A stretch of DNA of 64,000 bases from Actinomyces sp. (GCF_030524025.1 NZ_JAUNHI010000012.1:1-64000), one strand, 5' to 3'. Positions 38,510 through 47,740 are shown, counted from the first letter of the stretch. Notes: a model not told the origin generated them from the letters alone. Made by a program: numbers and translations.

Positions 38510-38583
38510 GCCTCCTTAGCTCAGTTGGTTAGAGCACCTGACTCTTAATCAGGGTGTCCAGGGTTCGAGTCCCTGAGGGGGTA
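38510..38583 (+). tRNA. tRNA-Lys (CTT), copy 1
   Basis: 74-nt cloverleaf; anticodon loop CTCTTAA gives CTT. Acceptor GCCTCCT pairs with AGGGGGT, with G1-U72 and T4-G69 wobbles. CCA is not encoded (the 3' end is followed by CCG). Confidence 0.95.
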
Positions 38584-38640
38584 CCGCCTCCCCCGTACAC
38601 CAGTGCTTCAAGGGGGCGCACCCAGCCATATCGTGGCTGA

Positions 38641-38716
<76 letters not shown>

Positions 38717-39048
38717 CGCATGGACCGTGCCATGACGCCCACGCCGGGGGAGGATCCCGAGGCGGGCGGTGGCACCTCGATCCCGCCGGACCAGAGGCGC
38801 TGAGCGCCTCTACGCCCCCGCGCCCCACCGGATACCCGTGACGCACCGGTTCCGGGGTGCGCGGCGGCCGGGACGATCCGTGCGTGGGCCGACGCCGCCG
38901 CGCCCCGCGCCCCGTCGTCGGCCACCGGGTGCCGGCCGTGACGCGGCCGAGCACCCAGCAGACCACAGCCCGCCGGGCCGCAGGAGCCGCCTGCACTCCG
39001 CCCGGCACCGAGGGGCCCGCACGCGGGCCATGATGAAGGAGTAAGAGC
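38717..39048. other. Non-coding gap with one strong hairpin (38927-38956)
   Basis: 332 bp with no convincing gene on either strand. A stable hairpin (GGGTGC-CGGCCG / CGGCCG-A-GCACCC, 38927-38956) could terminate the tRNA-Lys transcript, although it lies about 210 nt downstream. AAGGAG (39036-39041) serves the following small gene. Confidence 0.5.
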
Positions 39049-39249
39049 GTGATGACGTACTCGACCCCAACGACGACGACCATAGGGGCCCTGCGCCCCG
39101 CCGACACGGTGCGGGAGGCGGCCGAGCGCGAGCTGCGCGCGGCGCGCACCGAGCTCGCCTCCCTGGGGGCCTCGGCCTCCCCCTCCCGCCTGGAGCGGGC
39201 CCTTGAGCGGGTGACCGCCGCGCGCGACGCCCTGGCGCCGGCGGCCTGA
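39049..39249 (+). CDS. Small coiled-coil-like protein
   Basis: 66 residues, charged and helical (VREAAERELRAARTELASLG, RLERALERVTAARDAL), low in aromatics, with no signal or membrane segment. AAGGAG lies 7 nt before GTG 39049; the adjacent ATG 39052 is an alternative. I recognise no family. The following 39289-39325 hairpin closes the unit, so it looks like a free-standing gene. Confidence 0.6.
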   Translation: MMTYSTPTTTTIGALRPADTVREAAERELRAARTELASLGASASPSRLERALERVTAARDALAPAA

Positions 39250-39288
39250 GGGCGGGAGAATCCGGGTCACGACCCGGATAAGACACCG

Positions 39289-39325
39289 GGCGCGTCCTGG
39301 CCCCGTGCGGGGGCCGGGACGCGCC
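39289..39325 (+). terminator. Strong terminator hairpin before bcp
   Basis: GGCGCGTCCTGGCCCC / GGGGGCCGGGACGCGCC with loop GTGC, preceded by a smaller hairpin (TCCGGGTC / GACCCGGA, 39261-39278). It lies 40 bp after the small coiled-coil gene. Confidence 0.7.
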
Positions 39326-39348
39326 TCGTCCCAGATGAGGAGGCTCTG

Positions 39349-39825
39349 ATGCCCCAGCTCTCCGTGGGTGAGACCGCCCCCGACTTCTCCCTGCCCGGCG
39401 CCGATGGCGCACTCGTGTCCCTGACGGACCTGCGCGGGCGCGCCGAGCGGGGGGTCGTCGTCTACTTCTATCCCAAGGCCTCGACGCCCGCCTGCACCCG
39501 CCAGGCATGCGACTTTCGCGACTCCCTGGCCGCCTGGCGGGCGGCGGGCTATGAGGTCGTGGGGGTCTCGCCGGACTCCCCCCGGACGCTGACGACCTTC
39601 GCCTCGCGCGAGGCGCTGCCCTTCCCACTGCTGTCCGACGCCGACCACGCGGTCATGGAGGCCTGGGGCGCGTGGGGGGTCAAGAAGAACTACGGTCGGA
39701 CCTACACCGGGGTCATCCGCTCCACGGTGGTCGTCGACACCGGGGGCACGGTGGTGCTGGCCGCCTACAACGTCAAGGCCACCGGGCACGTCGACCGGCT
39801 GCGCCGCGACCTGGGCGTGGACTGA
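39349..39825 (+). CDS. bcp: Thioredoxin-dependent peroxiredoxin, Bcp/PrxQ type
   Basis: Reduces hydrogen peroxide and organic hydroperoxides. 158 residues with GETAPDFSLPGADG, FYPKASTPACTRQACDFRD (peroxidatic Cys in TPACT, resolving Cys five residues later) and LLSDADHAVMEAWGAWG. Ala replaces the usual Gly in TPGCT. GAGGAGG lies just upstream of the ATG. Confidence 0.95.
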   Translation: MPQLSVGETAPDFSLPGADGALVSLTDLRGRAERGVVVYFYPKASTPACTRQACDFRDSLAAWRAAGYEVVGVSPDSPRTLTTFASREALPFPLLSDADHAVMEAWGAWGVKKNYGRTYTGVIRSTVVVDTGGTVVLAAYNVKATGHVDRLRRDLGVD

Positions 39826-39870
39826 CCACTCCCCCGCCCCCGGTCACTCCCCCGCCCCCGGGTCCGGGGC

Positions 39871-41004
39871 TCAGCGGCCCTCCCCGGGGTAGACGACTCC
39901 CAGCTGGCGGCGCACCTCGTCGAGCATGGTCATGACCTCGAGAGTCACCCGCCACGGCATGACCTCGGACTGCGTGCGCCCGCCGGCCAGGCAGCGCGCC
40001 ACCTCGGCGGCCTCGAACTGGAACCCGCCGGGCACCCGGGCATCCCAGGTCACGGCGGACCGCGACCGGTCGCGCCAGGTCAGCTCGAGGACCGAGGGCG
40101 CGAAGAACACGCCGCCCAGCCGCAGGCGGGCCTCCGTACCCACGACCTCGGCCGTCTTGGAGGACAGGCCGTCCATGCCCGCGGTGGCCACGGCGGTCGC
40201 CTGCGGGTAGGCCAAGGTGACCACCTCGTCGAGGTCAACGCCTTGCTCACTCAATCGTCCCGCGGCGGTCAGGCGCGGCGGGACGCCGAGGATGGAGTGG
40301 ATAAGGCCCACGGGGTAGACGCCCAGGTCGAGCAGCGCCCCGCCGGCGAGCTCGGGGCGCACGAGGCGCGGGACGTCGAGCAGCGGCTCGTGGAAGTCGG
40401 CGCGCGCATGCCGCACCTGGCCCAGGACGCCGGCTGCCACCATGGCACGGGTCAGGACGTGACCGGGTAGGAAACGGCTCCACATCGCCTCCATGGCGAA
40501 CAGGCCGCGCCGGGAGGCCTCCTCGAGCACCGTGCGCGCCTGGTCGGCGTCGCGGGTGAATGCCTTCTCAACCAGGACGGGCTTGCCCGCCTCAAGGGCG
40601 AGCAGGGCGTGCTCGGCGTGGAAGGCGTGCGGTGTGGCGACGTAGACCGCCTCGACCTCGGGGTCGGCGACGAGCTTCTCGTAGGAGGAGTGGGCGCGGA
40701 CCTCCTGCCCCTTGCCCGCGGCGGGGTGGGCCTCGACGAAGGCCCGGGCGCGCTGCGGGTCACGGCTGCCGACGGCCACGACCCGCCCCGAGGAGTAGGC
40801 CGGGACGTCGGTGGCGAAGGTCGAGGCTATTCCGCCGGGGCCCAGGACGCCCCAGCCGAGCTCGGGCGCGTCCTGCGGCTCGGGCACGGCCTCGGTGAGG
40901 TCGAAGGCGGCGCCCGCCTCCTCCATCGCGGCCAGGAGCGGCTCGGGGACTGGGGGCAGGAGCTCGGTGGTGCGGGCGCCGGCGGGAGCGTCGTTGCGTG
41001 TCAT
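39871..41004 (-). CDS. Gfo/Idh/MocA-family oxidoreductase
   Basis: 377-residue NAD(P)-dependent sugar or polyol dehydrogenase. The Rossmann motif is GWGVLGPGGIASTFATD (about residues 49-65). EAVYVATPHAFHAEHALLAL and KPVLVEKAFT, with the catalytic Lys of EKAF (EKP in most members), identify the family, and LDLGVYPVGLIHSILG marks the C-terminal domain. Leaderless start: TACCCT (41011-41016), 6 nt, ATG. An N-terminal extension of about 45 residues is Pro/Glu/Ala-rich. Confidence 0.92.
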   Translation of the reverse strand: MTRNDAPAGARTTELLPPVPEPLLAAMEEAGAAFDLTEAVPEPQDAPELGWGVLGPGGIASTFATDVPAYSSGRVVAVGSRDPQRARAFVEAHPAAGKGQEVRAHSSYEKLVADPEVEAVYVATPHAFHAEHALLALEAGKPVLVEKAFTRDADQARTVLEEASRRGLFAMEAMWSRFLPGHVLTRAMVAAGVLGQVRHARADFHEPLLDVPRLVRPELAGGALLDLGVYPVGLIHSILGVPPRLTAAGRLSEQGVDLDEVVTLAYPQATAVATAGMDGLSSKTAEVVGTEARLRLGGVFFAPSVLELTWRDRSRSAVTWDARVPGGFQFEAAEVARCLAGGRTQSEVMPWRVTLEVMTMLDEVRRQLGVVYPGEGR

Positions 41005-41064
41005 GTGGTCAGGGTAGGCCCGGCGCGGCCCGCCGGCCGACCTGGGCGGGTAGGCTGCCGCCGA

Positions 41065-41146
41065 GCGCGAGTGGCGGAACTGGTAGACGCCCCAGGTTTA
41101 GGTCCTGGTGCCTTCGGGCGTGAGGGTTCGAGTCCCTTCTCGCGCA
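41065..41146 (+). tRNA. tRNA-Leu (TAG)
   Basis: 82-nt class II tRNA with a long variable arm (TGCCTTCGGGCG); anticodon loop TTTAGGT gives TAG. Acceptor GCGCGAG pairs with CTCGCGC, and A73 follows; CCA is not encoded. Everything from here to about 45.2 kb is accessory, but I found no second copy of the tRNA 3' end that would mark an att site. Confidence 0.95.
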
Positions 41147-41185
41147 CGGGTTCCCGGAGGGCTGCCGCCCGCCGGGCCGCCTGCC

Positions 41186-41260
41186 CGCCGCGTTCGTACC
41201 TTCTGCGTCGAGGGCGTGGCTTGATCGTGCGGCCTCAGTGCATAAGGTACGAACGCGGCG
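41186..41260. repeat. 75-nt near-complete hairpin
   Basis: Outer arms CGCCGCGTTCGTACCTT (41186-41202) and its exact complement (41244-41260), then an inner 11-bp stem (41203-41213 with 41233-41243) with two mismatches and two wobble pairs, around a 19-nt centre. There is no U-tract. It could be a structured RNA, a palindromic mobile end or an unusual tRNA-Leu terminator. Confidence 0.7.
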
Positions 41261-41320
41261 AGGCACGCACCAGGGCGAGGCCGGCCATGACGCGAGCAAC
41301 GGACACAACCAACCCGGTGC

Positions 41321-41533
41321 CGATCCACCGCGAAACGGTGCGGGAGATAACGGACGGGACGTTGACAGTGGCACGATAGGACAGCACGAGTCACCCCTCC
41401 CAAAGCCTGAATTCTTTGAACAAACCCATGCTGACGGACGGACCCGCATGCACCCGTCTACGAAACACCCATATTCCCCCACTATCCCGATGATCCGCAC
41501 CCTGCAACCCTCACCCCAGCGAGAAAGGCCCAA
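41321..41533 (-). mobile_element. Relic of an IS5-like element (5' end only)
   Basis: About 210 bp similar to 43839-44040, the 5' end and first transposase codons of the IS described there. On the minus strand it encodes a diverged SCRATVNVPS...RTVSRWI. The end at 41520-41533 reads TTGGGCCTTTCTCG on the minus strand, matching the terminal repeat TTGGATTTTTCTCG. Same orientation as the larger IS copy. Confidence 0.75.
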
Positions 41534-41561
41534 TGAAATTGATACAGAACTCCCAGTCGAA

Positions 41562-43016
41562 TCACGATTCGAGCATCCGTTGTCTCACAACCTCAGGAAG
41601 GTCCAGCACTCGAAGTATCTCTGCTCTGACTATCTTGTCGAGGACACTGCAGATCTCCTCCAGATCCTTAGGGTCATATGCCGATGAACCATGAGAGAGC
41701 CTATTGCGCACAGTTGTTAGGGCTTCTGCCGAAGATATCTGTTTCTTCGCGCAACTGTTGCGAGTTTGGAGGACAATCTTGCTATTATCTATTTGGCTCC
41801 GAATAGTCTCAGGAAGCGCTTTGTAAATGGTCGACAGTGCGCCCATTAGGCCACTAGGTGGCTTGCGAAGTAAATTTCTCTTCAAAAACTTGAAGTCTTC
41901 TTGATTGACGGTAGATCCGACTCTCTCTAATAGCGCTTCTCGTTTCTCCGCATACTGTTCACACTGCCGCTGGTACACCTCCTTATGCTCGTGGCCATAT
42001 AGTCCTTCCAGTGCCTGGATCAAGAGAAGATAGCGTGAACGTGGGTGCTGGTCGTCGGATACTGCGTTGCAGCGATATGTTTCAATAAGTGGGTGTCGCA
42101 AAGCCTCAAGCTCGCGGTGCCTGATAGTGAGTTTGAGGAGATCCACCTCATCTTCCTTGAGGTTGACAATTGGACGAGCGCGATTAAACCTCTTCTCATC
42201 GATTTTGATACAGCCTTGCATAATGTCATAGCGAAAGACTTGGTCGCCCCGCCGTTTTGGGTGCGTCGCATTTTTGTTCTCAAAAGCGAGCAGATACATG
42301 ACGTCGAGTGGCCTACCGTTAATTACTTCGAGAATGTAGCACAACGGAACAACCCACTGAAGCCACCAGTCGACGAGGCTGATTGGCTGGTCGAGGTCGA
42401 TCCGCAGGTAGGGTGCAAATGATGCACGGAAGTCGAATCTGTCTAGACAGAGACGGCCAGTATAGCTGATGCACATCTGCGCTTCTTGGCTTTTCCAATC
42501 CAATGAGCTCCGTGCTGGTATGCTGATTTTGTATGATTCATCACGTTCGTCTGTGCGTCTTACGAACTCCAAAGAGGTGGGAGGCACATCAAATACCCTG
42601 TCTAGGTCGTCGATCTGCAGTTCGATACTCTGGTACTTTCGATACTCGTTGTGCACAAAAGGCCTGTTTGACAATACAGCAAAAGCCCCATTGGCCCCTC
42701 CGCCATTATGCAACCAGTAATGGGTTTGGCCGTTCAGTAGTCCGACATGAATCCCGGACGACAGAGTGCCAGTCAGACAATCAAAGTCGTTGTATTGAGG
42801 AAACTCTGCTACTCTATCGGCTGACATATAGGGGAGGGTTCCTTGAAATAAGGCAGTGGGGTTATGGCGTACGTCAAGGTCGATCATTCCCAGCACGTCG
42901 ACAAGCCGATCTTCGCCGGCATCCTGCGCCGCTTTGGGAAGATGCCAGGTACACATGTATTCTCGCGGCTCATGCGGCAAGTTCACGGCCATCATGCCAT
43001 TGGAAGTCTGGTTCAT
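41562..43016 (-). CDS. ApeA-like HEPN-domain protein (candidate anti-phage defence)
   Basis: 484 residues with base composition near 50% G+C, far below the flanking genes. The N-terminal 200 residues (YMCTWHLPKAAQDAGEDRLV, HNPTALFQGTL, GIHVGLLNGQTHYWL) resemble the ApeA N-terminal domain. The C-terminal third is helical and ends in the HEPN ribonuclease motif Rx4H: RNRLSH, R437 to H442. ApeA proteins are single-gene abortive-infection nucleases thought to cut RNA on phage sensing. ATG 43016 has AGGA about 8 nt upstream. An IS relic ends 22 bp upstream and another lies 28 bp downstream. The defence role is inferred from family and context. Confidence 0.75.
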   Translation of the reverse strand: MNQTSNGMMAVNLPHEPREYMCTWHLPKAAQDAGEDRLVDVLGMIDLDVRHNPTALFQGTLPYMSADRVAEFPQYNDFDCLTGTLSSGIHVGLLNGQTHYWLHNGGGANGAFAVLSNRPFVHNEYRKYQSIELQIDDLDRVFDVPPTSLEFVRRTDERDESYKISIPARSSLDWKSQEAQMCISYTGRLCLDRFDFRASFAPYLRIDLDQPISLVDWWLQWVVPLCYILEVINGRPLDVMYLLAFENKNATHPKRRGDQVFRYDIMQGCIKIDEKRFNRARPIVNLKEDEVDLLKLTIRHRELEALRHPLIETYRCNAVSDDQHPRSRYLLLIQALEGLYGHEHKEVYQRQCEQYAEKREALLERVGSTVNQEDFKFLKRNLLRKPPSGLMGALSTIYKALPETIRSQIDNSKIVLQTRNSCAKKQISSAEALTTVRNRLSHGSSAYDPKDLEEICSVLDKIVRAEILRVLDLPEVVRQRMLES

Positions 43017-43037
43017 CGTGTCATCCTAAAACGAGTC

Positions 43038-44040
43038 TTGGATTAAAATCGTGCGTATGCTTCGTCGTATGGCGCTATGGCCGAGTCTACTATGATCCTT
43101 TCTCTCCAGGCGTCTTTGTTGAGGATGATGATGAACAGGGCTGTGGCGGTGATAGTGATGGTCAATGGGTCGAGACTGACACGGCGCAGGGCCTTGAAGT
43201 GCTTGAGCATGGCGTTGGCTCTGGCGGCCGGGGCGCGCAGGGCGGTGTGGAGGTGGTTGAAGGTGGCGTCATCGGGACAGGGCCTGGTGCCCTTGACCGG
43301 GGTCAGCACACCGGCCCCAGAACCGGTGTAGCCCGTGTCTGCCAAGGTGGGCATCCCGTCAGCAGCGGCCTTGTACAGGGCAGGCAGCACATGGGCCCTG
43401 GCCGCAGTGATGTCATGGGTCGAGCCGGGCGCCACCGGCCAGACCCACACCGGGAGGCCGGTGTGATCGGTCAGGACCTGGACGTTGCCCCCGAAGGCCT
43501 TGTGCAAGACGTGCGTACCACAGGTGGTAGACGGTCTCGGGGTCGCGGACGGCGACCCTGTTGGTACGGATCAGCGTCCCGTCCAGACACACAAAAGGCT
43601 CGCCCTGCTCGCGGAGCCGTTGGAGGGTCTGGGGCAGGTCCGGGGCCCGGTGGGCGACCACGTCCAGGGCCTCGCGGGTGGTAGCGGTAGGCGGTGGCCG
43701 GCGAGACGCCCGCGTTGCGGGCAAGGCTGGCGATGCCGGTGGCCTCGATGAGCCAGCGCAGCAGCATCACGGCCTGGACCCACTCGGTGGCGGCCCGCTG
43801 CCAGGGGCGGGCGTCATAGGCCCGGCGGCGGTGGGCAGCGATCCACCGCGAGACGGTGCGGGCGGTAGCGGACGGGACGTCGACAGTGGCACGACAGGAC
43901 ACCCGCGCGGAGCCTCCTTGCGAGCATGTTTTCTTAGTCGAAACCCATGCTGGCGCAACGCTCCGCGTGCACCCGTCTACGACACACCCACCTTCCCGCA
44001 CCACCCCAACGACCCCCAGGCCCTGGCGAGAAAAATCCAA
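43038..44040 (-). mobile_element. IS5-like insertion sequence, degenerate
   Basis: About 1.0 kb bounded by imperfect inverted ends TTGGATTAAAATCG (43038-43051, plus strand) and TTGGATTTTTCTCG (minus strand, 44027-44040). The transposase within is broken. No clear target duplication is visible. Length and ends fit the IS5 group. The 5' end is also present as a separate relic at 41321-41533. Confidence 0.75.
43043..43902 (-). pseudogene. IS5-family DDE transposase, frameshifted
   Basis: Three minus-strand frames join into one transposase. From GTG 43902: SCRATVDVPSATARTVSRWI and the HTH region (LIEATGIASLARNAGVSPAT). After a shift near 43680: REQGEPFVCLDGTLIRTNRV (first Asp). After another near 43500: HKAFGGNVQVLTDHTG, GSTHDITAARAHVLPALY, LADTGYTGSG (second Asp). 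The Glu expected in APAERANALL is Ala here (APAARANAML), so the DDE triad is also lost. Two frameshifts plus the missing Glu make it inactive. Confidence 0.88.
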
Positions 44041-44082
44041 TAAAAGCCAGACGAAAAAGGCTTTTTATGTTAGGTTGGTAGC

Positions 44083-45175
44083 ATGCTGGACGTCGCCACC
44101 CTGCCGATCACCTTTGAGAACACTCGCCTGCGCCCCCCTGTCCGAGCTGGACGCGGAAGTATATGCGGCCGGGACCCGGTATAATTCTGTGTGGCACTTC
44201 GGCCATCTCCCCGAGTCGGACTGCACCCCAGAGTCCGTACGGCGGATGATCCGTGACGAGGTTGTGGCAGGTCTGTCGTCGAACGGGTTGGCAGTCCTTG
44301 CGCTTGCGGATGCTGAGACGGACAGGTTTGTGGGCTCCTTGGCGCTCTTTGACGTCAGCTCTGACTCTGCCGAGGTCCGGTTCTGGATTCATCCTGATGC
44401 GCGTGGAGACGGGCACGCTCCTCGCGGGTTGGAGCTGGCATCGCGCTTCGCGCGCAGCCGTGTCCTTCGAACTCTGACGGCACGCACGCTTCCAGAGAAC
44501 CAGGCCTCACAACGTTGCTTGACGACCGCGGGTTTCCATGAGGTCGAGCGGCGCGTCGGGACCACGCCTGCGGGCCACTCGGAGGAGTTGATCCATTACC
44601 GGCGCGATCTCGTGTCCACCGTCCAGTTGCCGTTGGCGACGGAGCGACTGCGGCTCCGCCTGCACCAGGCAGGAGATGCCCAATGGCTTCACGAGCTGTA
44701 CTCACAACCCAACGTTGCCCGCTACCTTCTGGATGAGCCGTGGACGGCAGACGTTACCCGCGAAAAACTTACCGAACGCCTGTCCAAGACCGGTATCGAT
44801 GGCGAGAGTGGTGCGCTTGCACTGGTCATCGAACATGAGGGCGTCGCGATCGGAGATGTAGCCCTGTGGCTCACCGATCACGAGCATCGCCAAGGCGAGA
44901 TCGGGTGGGTTCTCGACCCGGCACACGGTGGTCGAGGTTTCGCAAGCGAGGCAGTTCAGGCCGTGCTCGCCCTCGGGTTCGACCTCTACAAGCTCCACCG
45001 GATCACCGCGCAGATGGACGCTCGCAACAGCGCCTCCGCAGCGCTCGCACGCCGCGTCGGCCTCCGACTCGAAGCACACCACCTTCAGGACTGGTTCAGC
45101 AAAGGCGAATGGACCGACACCCTCGTCTATGCGCGACTCGCCTCCGAGCATATGCGCCCATCATCGGGAGCCTAA
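44083..45175 (+). pseudogene. Tandem-GNAT acetyltransferase, frameshifted at poly-C
   Basis: ATG 44083 opens MLDVATLPITFENTRLRP and then leaves frame at a run of six C (44133-44138). With one C fewer the frame continues LRPLSELDAEVYAAGTR and runs to 45175 as a protein of about 363 residues with two acetyl-CoA N-acyltransferase domains: first FWIHPDARGDGHAPRGLELA, second GEIGWVLDPAHGGRGFASEA and HRITAQMDARNSASAALARR. TAGGTT (44071-44076) lies 6 nt before ATG, so the promoter fits a leaderless gene. The acyl acceptor is unknown. Pseudogene, phase variation or a base error are all possible. Confidence 0.65.
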
Positions 45176-45243
45176 CTGTCGAGCCGCATGCTTGCGGTCC
45201 CCGAATCTGGCGTTCTGGTGAGGATCGGTCCTCCACCAGGGGC

Positions 45244-45540
45244 TTAGGGCTCCTCGTGCTGGACGACTTCGAAGCCCATCGGAGCGACGCTCATCCCCCG
45301 GCGCACGTCGTCCTCGTGCCCGCCGTCGGCGCGCGAGGCCCGCCAGGCCTCGTAGTGCTCCCGCGTGGACCAGCGGGTCACGACGAAGTACCGGTCCTCC
45401 CCTGCCACCGGCCGCAGGAGCTCGAAGCCCTCGAAGCCCTCGAACCCGTCCACCCTCCTGGCACGCGCGGCGAAGCGTCGCTCGATCTCCGCCTGGGCGC
45501 CGTCGGGGAAGGTCAGTGCGGTGATGTTGACGAAGGTCAT
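45244..45540 (-). CDS. Antibiotic biosynthesis monooxygenase-fold protein (IsdG/MhuD-like)
   Basis: 98 residues, dimeric ferredoxin-like ABM fold: [55 protein letters not shown]. The GFxGFELLRP and W-x-S/T-x3-Y/F-x2-W patterns are those of heme-degrading IsdG/MhuD-type monooxygenases, so iron recovery from heme is plausible but not proven. ATG 45540 is about 7 nt after AGGAGGAG. It marks the return to normal base composition after the island. Confidence 0.8.
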   Translation of the reverse strand: MTFVNITALTFPDGAQAEIERRFAARARRVDGFEGFEGFELLRPVAGEDRYFVVTRWSTREHYEAWRASRADGGHEDDVRRGMSVAPMGFEVVQHEEP

Positions 45541-45716
45541 GTCGGTCTCCTCCTGCTGCAACGGCCGGTCACCGCCTCGACACGGCGACGACCTGCTTAG
45601 GCCACACTAACCGACGATGCCGCGGCCCGCACCCGGCCTCCCAGGCCGCCGGCACGGGTAGCGGCGCTCACCGAGACGGCTCTACCGCCGCAGCCGTCCT
45701 TGGTTACCCTGGCCCG

Positions 45717-46517
45717 GTGACACCATCTCCAGCCCTCCGCAAGGACGGGCGCGCGGCCGATGAGCTGCGCCCCGTGACCATCACCCGTAACTGGCTCGAC
45801 CACGGCGAGGGCTCGGTCCTCATCGAGTTCGGGCGCACGCGCGTGCTGTGCGTCGCCTCCTTCACCGAGGGTGTGCCGCGCTGGCGCAAGGGCGGCGGCC
45901 AGGGGTGGGTGACCGCCGAGTACGCGATGCTGCCGCGCGCCGGCTCCGAGCGCAGCGGCCGGGAGTCGGTGCGCGGCAAGGTCGGCGGCCGCACCCATGA
46001 GATCTCCCGCCTCATCGGCCGGGCGCTGCGCGGCGTGGTCGACGTCGCCGCCCTGGGCGAGCACACGATCGCCCTGGACTGCGACGTCCTCCAGGCCGAC
46101 GGCGGCACCCGCACCGCCGCGATCACCGGCGCCTACGTCGCCCTGGCCGACGCCGTCGCCTGGGGCACCGACCGCGGCCTGGTCAAGGCGCGGCCGGGCT
46201 CCCCGGTGCTGGCCGACTCCCTGGCGGCGATCAGCGTCGGGATCATCGACGGCGTGCCCTGCCTCGACCTGCCCTACGAGGAGGACGTGCGCGCCCACAC
46301 CGACATGAACGTCGTGCAGACGGGCGCGGGCAAGTTCATCGAGGTCCAGGGCACCGCCGAGATGGCGCCGTTCAACCGTGACGAGCTGGCCGCCCTGCTC
46401 GACCTGGCCTCCAAGGGGACCGCCGAGTTGACTGCCTTGCAGGCCAGGGCGCTGGCAGGCCCCTCGGACACCACCTTCGTGGTCTCAACGCACCCCGACC
46501 GGGAGACGGCGGCATGA
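45717..46517 (+). CDS. rph: Ribonuclease PH
   Basis: Phosphorolytic 3'-5' exoribonuclease trimming tRNA 3' ends. 266 residues with [39 protein letters not shown], the catalytic-site [16 protein letters not shown] and [20 protein letters not shown]. The GTG start at 45717 is 6 nt after TACCCT (45705-45710): leaderless. It overlaps rdgB by 4 nt. Confidence 0.97.
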   Translation: MTPSPALRKDGRAADELRPVTITRNWLDHGEGSVLIEFGRTRVLCVASFTEGVPRWRKGGGQGWVTAEYAMLPRAGSERSGRESVRGKVGGRTHEISRLIGRALRGVVDVAALGEHTIALDCDVLQADGGTRTAAITGAYVALADAVAWGTDRGLVKARPGSPVLADSLAAISVGIIDGVPCLDLPYEEDVRAHTDMNVVQTGAGKFIEVQGTAEMAPFNRDELAALLDLASKGTAELTALQARALAGPSDTTFVVSTHPDRETAA

Positions 46518-47179
46518 GCGCCTCGGCACCGGTCGTCCCCACGGGCGCCCGCCTCGTGCTGGCCACCCGCAACCCCGGCAAGCTCGCCGAGCTGCGGGCG
46601 ATCCTGACCCCCCTCGTCCCGGGCCTGGAGGACCACCACGTCATCTCGGCGGCACAGCTCGACGTGCCCGAGCCGGTGGAGGACGGCCTGAGCTTCGTGG
46701 ACAACGCCGTCATCAAGGCGCGCGCCCTGTCGGCAGCCACGGGACTGCCCGCGGTGGCCGACGACTCGGGCCTGTGCGTCGACGTGCTGGGCGGGTCCCC
46801 CGGGATCTTCTCAGCCCGCTGGTCCGGGCGGCACGGTGACGACGTCGCCAACCTGCGCCTGCTGCTCGACCAGCTCAGTGATGTCGCCGACCCCCACCGC
46901 ACGGCCCGCTTCACCTGTGCCGCGGTGCTCATGGTCCCCGGATCCCCCGAGCCGGTCGTCATCGAGCGCTCCATGGAGGGCCGGCTGCTCCACGAGCCGA
47001 CGGGCGAGGGCGGCTTCGGCTACGACCCGGTCTTCGTGCCCACCACCGAGGACGCCGCCGGCACCGGACGCACGACCGCGCAGATGACCCCCGCGGAAAA
47101 GAACGCGATCTCCCACAGGGGCCAGGCCTTCCGCGACCTCCTGCCCACCCTGGCCGAGCTGCTGGCACCGGGGCGCTGA
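46514..47179 (+). CDS. rdgB: XTP/dITP diphosphatase (RdgB/HAM1)
   Basis: Removes non-canonical purine nucleoside triphosphates such as ITP and XTP from the pool. 221 residues: [68 protein letters not shown] and [12 protein letters not shown]. The ATG overlaps the rph stop (ATGA), the usual actinobacterial pairing. An insertion of about 10 residues lies after VPTTEDAAG. Confidence 0.96.
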   Translation: MSASAPVVPTGARLVLATRNPGKLAELRAILTPLVPGLEDHHVISAAQLDVPEPVEDGLSFVDNAVIKARALSAATGLPAVADDSGLCVDVLGGSPGIFSARWSGRHGDDVANLRLLLDQLSDVADPHRTARFTCAAVLMVPGSPEPVVIERSMEGRLLHEPTGEGGFGYDPVFVPTTEDAAGTGRTTAQMTPAEKNAISHRGQAFRDLLPTLAELLAPGR

Positions 47180-47202
47180 GGCCACGAGCCCACCAGTGCT
47201 GC

Positions 47203-47739
47203 TCAGTCCTCCCGGCCGCGCCCGGCCTGGGCGTCGAGGCGGCGTTGGACGGGCTTGGGGACCATCGAGTCGTGGGCCTTGGCGTAGCCGTAGAGGACGC
47301 GCCACCCCAGCAGCGCGACCGCCAGAAGGACGAGGCTCATCACCGCCCAGTCCACATCGACCACCCGCCCTGCCCAGGCGCGGGAGGCCGACCACCCCGC
47401 CCAGGCGGACACGGTGACAAGCGCCCCGGGTCCGGCGACCTCGAGGTGATCGTCCCCGCGGGCGATGACCAGCGCGAGCAGCCAGCCCAGGGCCAGCCCG
47501 GCCAGCGGCCCCCACAGCTGGGACCACCAGCCCGCCGGCGTGCCCGCCAGGGTCTTGGACGAGGCGGCCGCCAGAGCCACCGCCACGGTCACCGCCACCA
47601 GGTCGGCGGGCACGACCAGCCACCAGCGCGTCCGGCGCCCCCGCGTCCAGGGCCGGTCCGGCCCATCGGGCACCGCCGGGACGTAGACGAGGCGGGGCGC
47701 CTGCCCATCGGGCAGTCCGGGATCAGGCGGTCCGGACAC
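47203..47739 (-). CDS. Membrane protein of unknown function
   Basis: 178 residues with four hydrophobic helices (WLVVPADLVAVTVAVALAAA, LWGPLAGLALGWLLALVIA, ALVTVSAWAGW, AVMSLVLLAVALLGWRVLYG) and a basic C terminus. GTG 47739 directly follows the stop of the metallo-hydrolase gene and has GGGAG 7 nt upstream; a GTG at 47763 would overlap that gene. No family recognised. Convergent with rdgB. Confidence 0.7.
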   Translation of the reverse strand: MSGPPDPGLPDGQAPRLVYVPAVPDGPDRPWTRGRRTRWWLVVPADLVAVTVAVALAAASSKTLAGTPAGWWSQLWGPLAGLALGWLLALVIARGDDHLEVAGPGALVTVSAWAGWSASRAWAGRVVDVDWAVMSLVLLAVALLGWRVLYGYAKAHDSMVPKPVQRRLDAQAGRGRED

Positions 47740-47740
47740 C

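Noticed and set aside
39021..39044. Mini-leader ATG-ATG-AAG-GAG-TAA before the small coiled-coil gene
   Set aside because: It is formed by the Shine-Dalgarno region itself; a five-codon frame is not evidence of attenuation.
41065..45240. Integrative element using tRNA-Leu as attachment site
   Set aside because: No integrase gene and no second copy of the tRNA 3' end were found at the far side; the island is better explained by IS activity.
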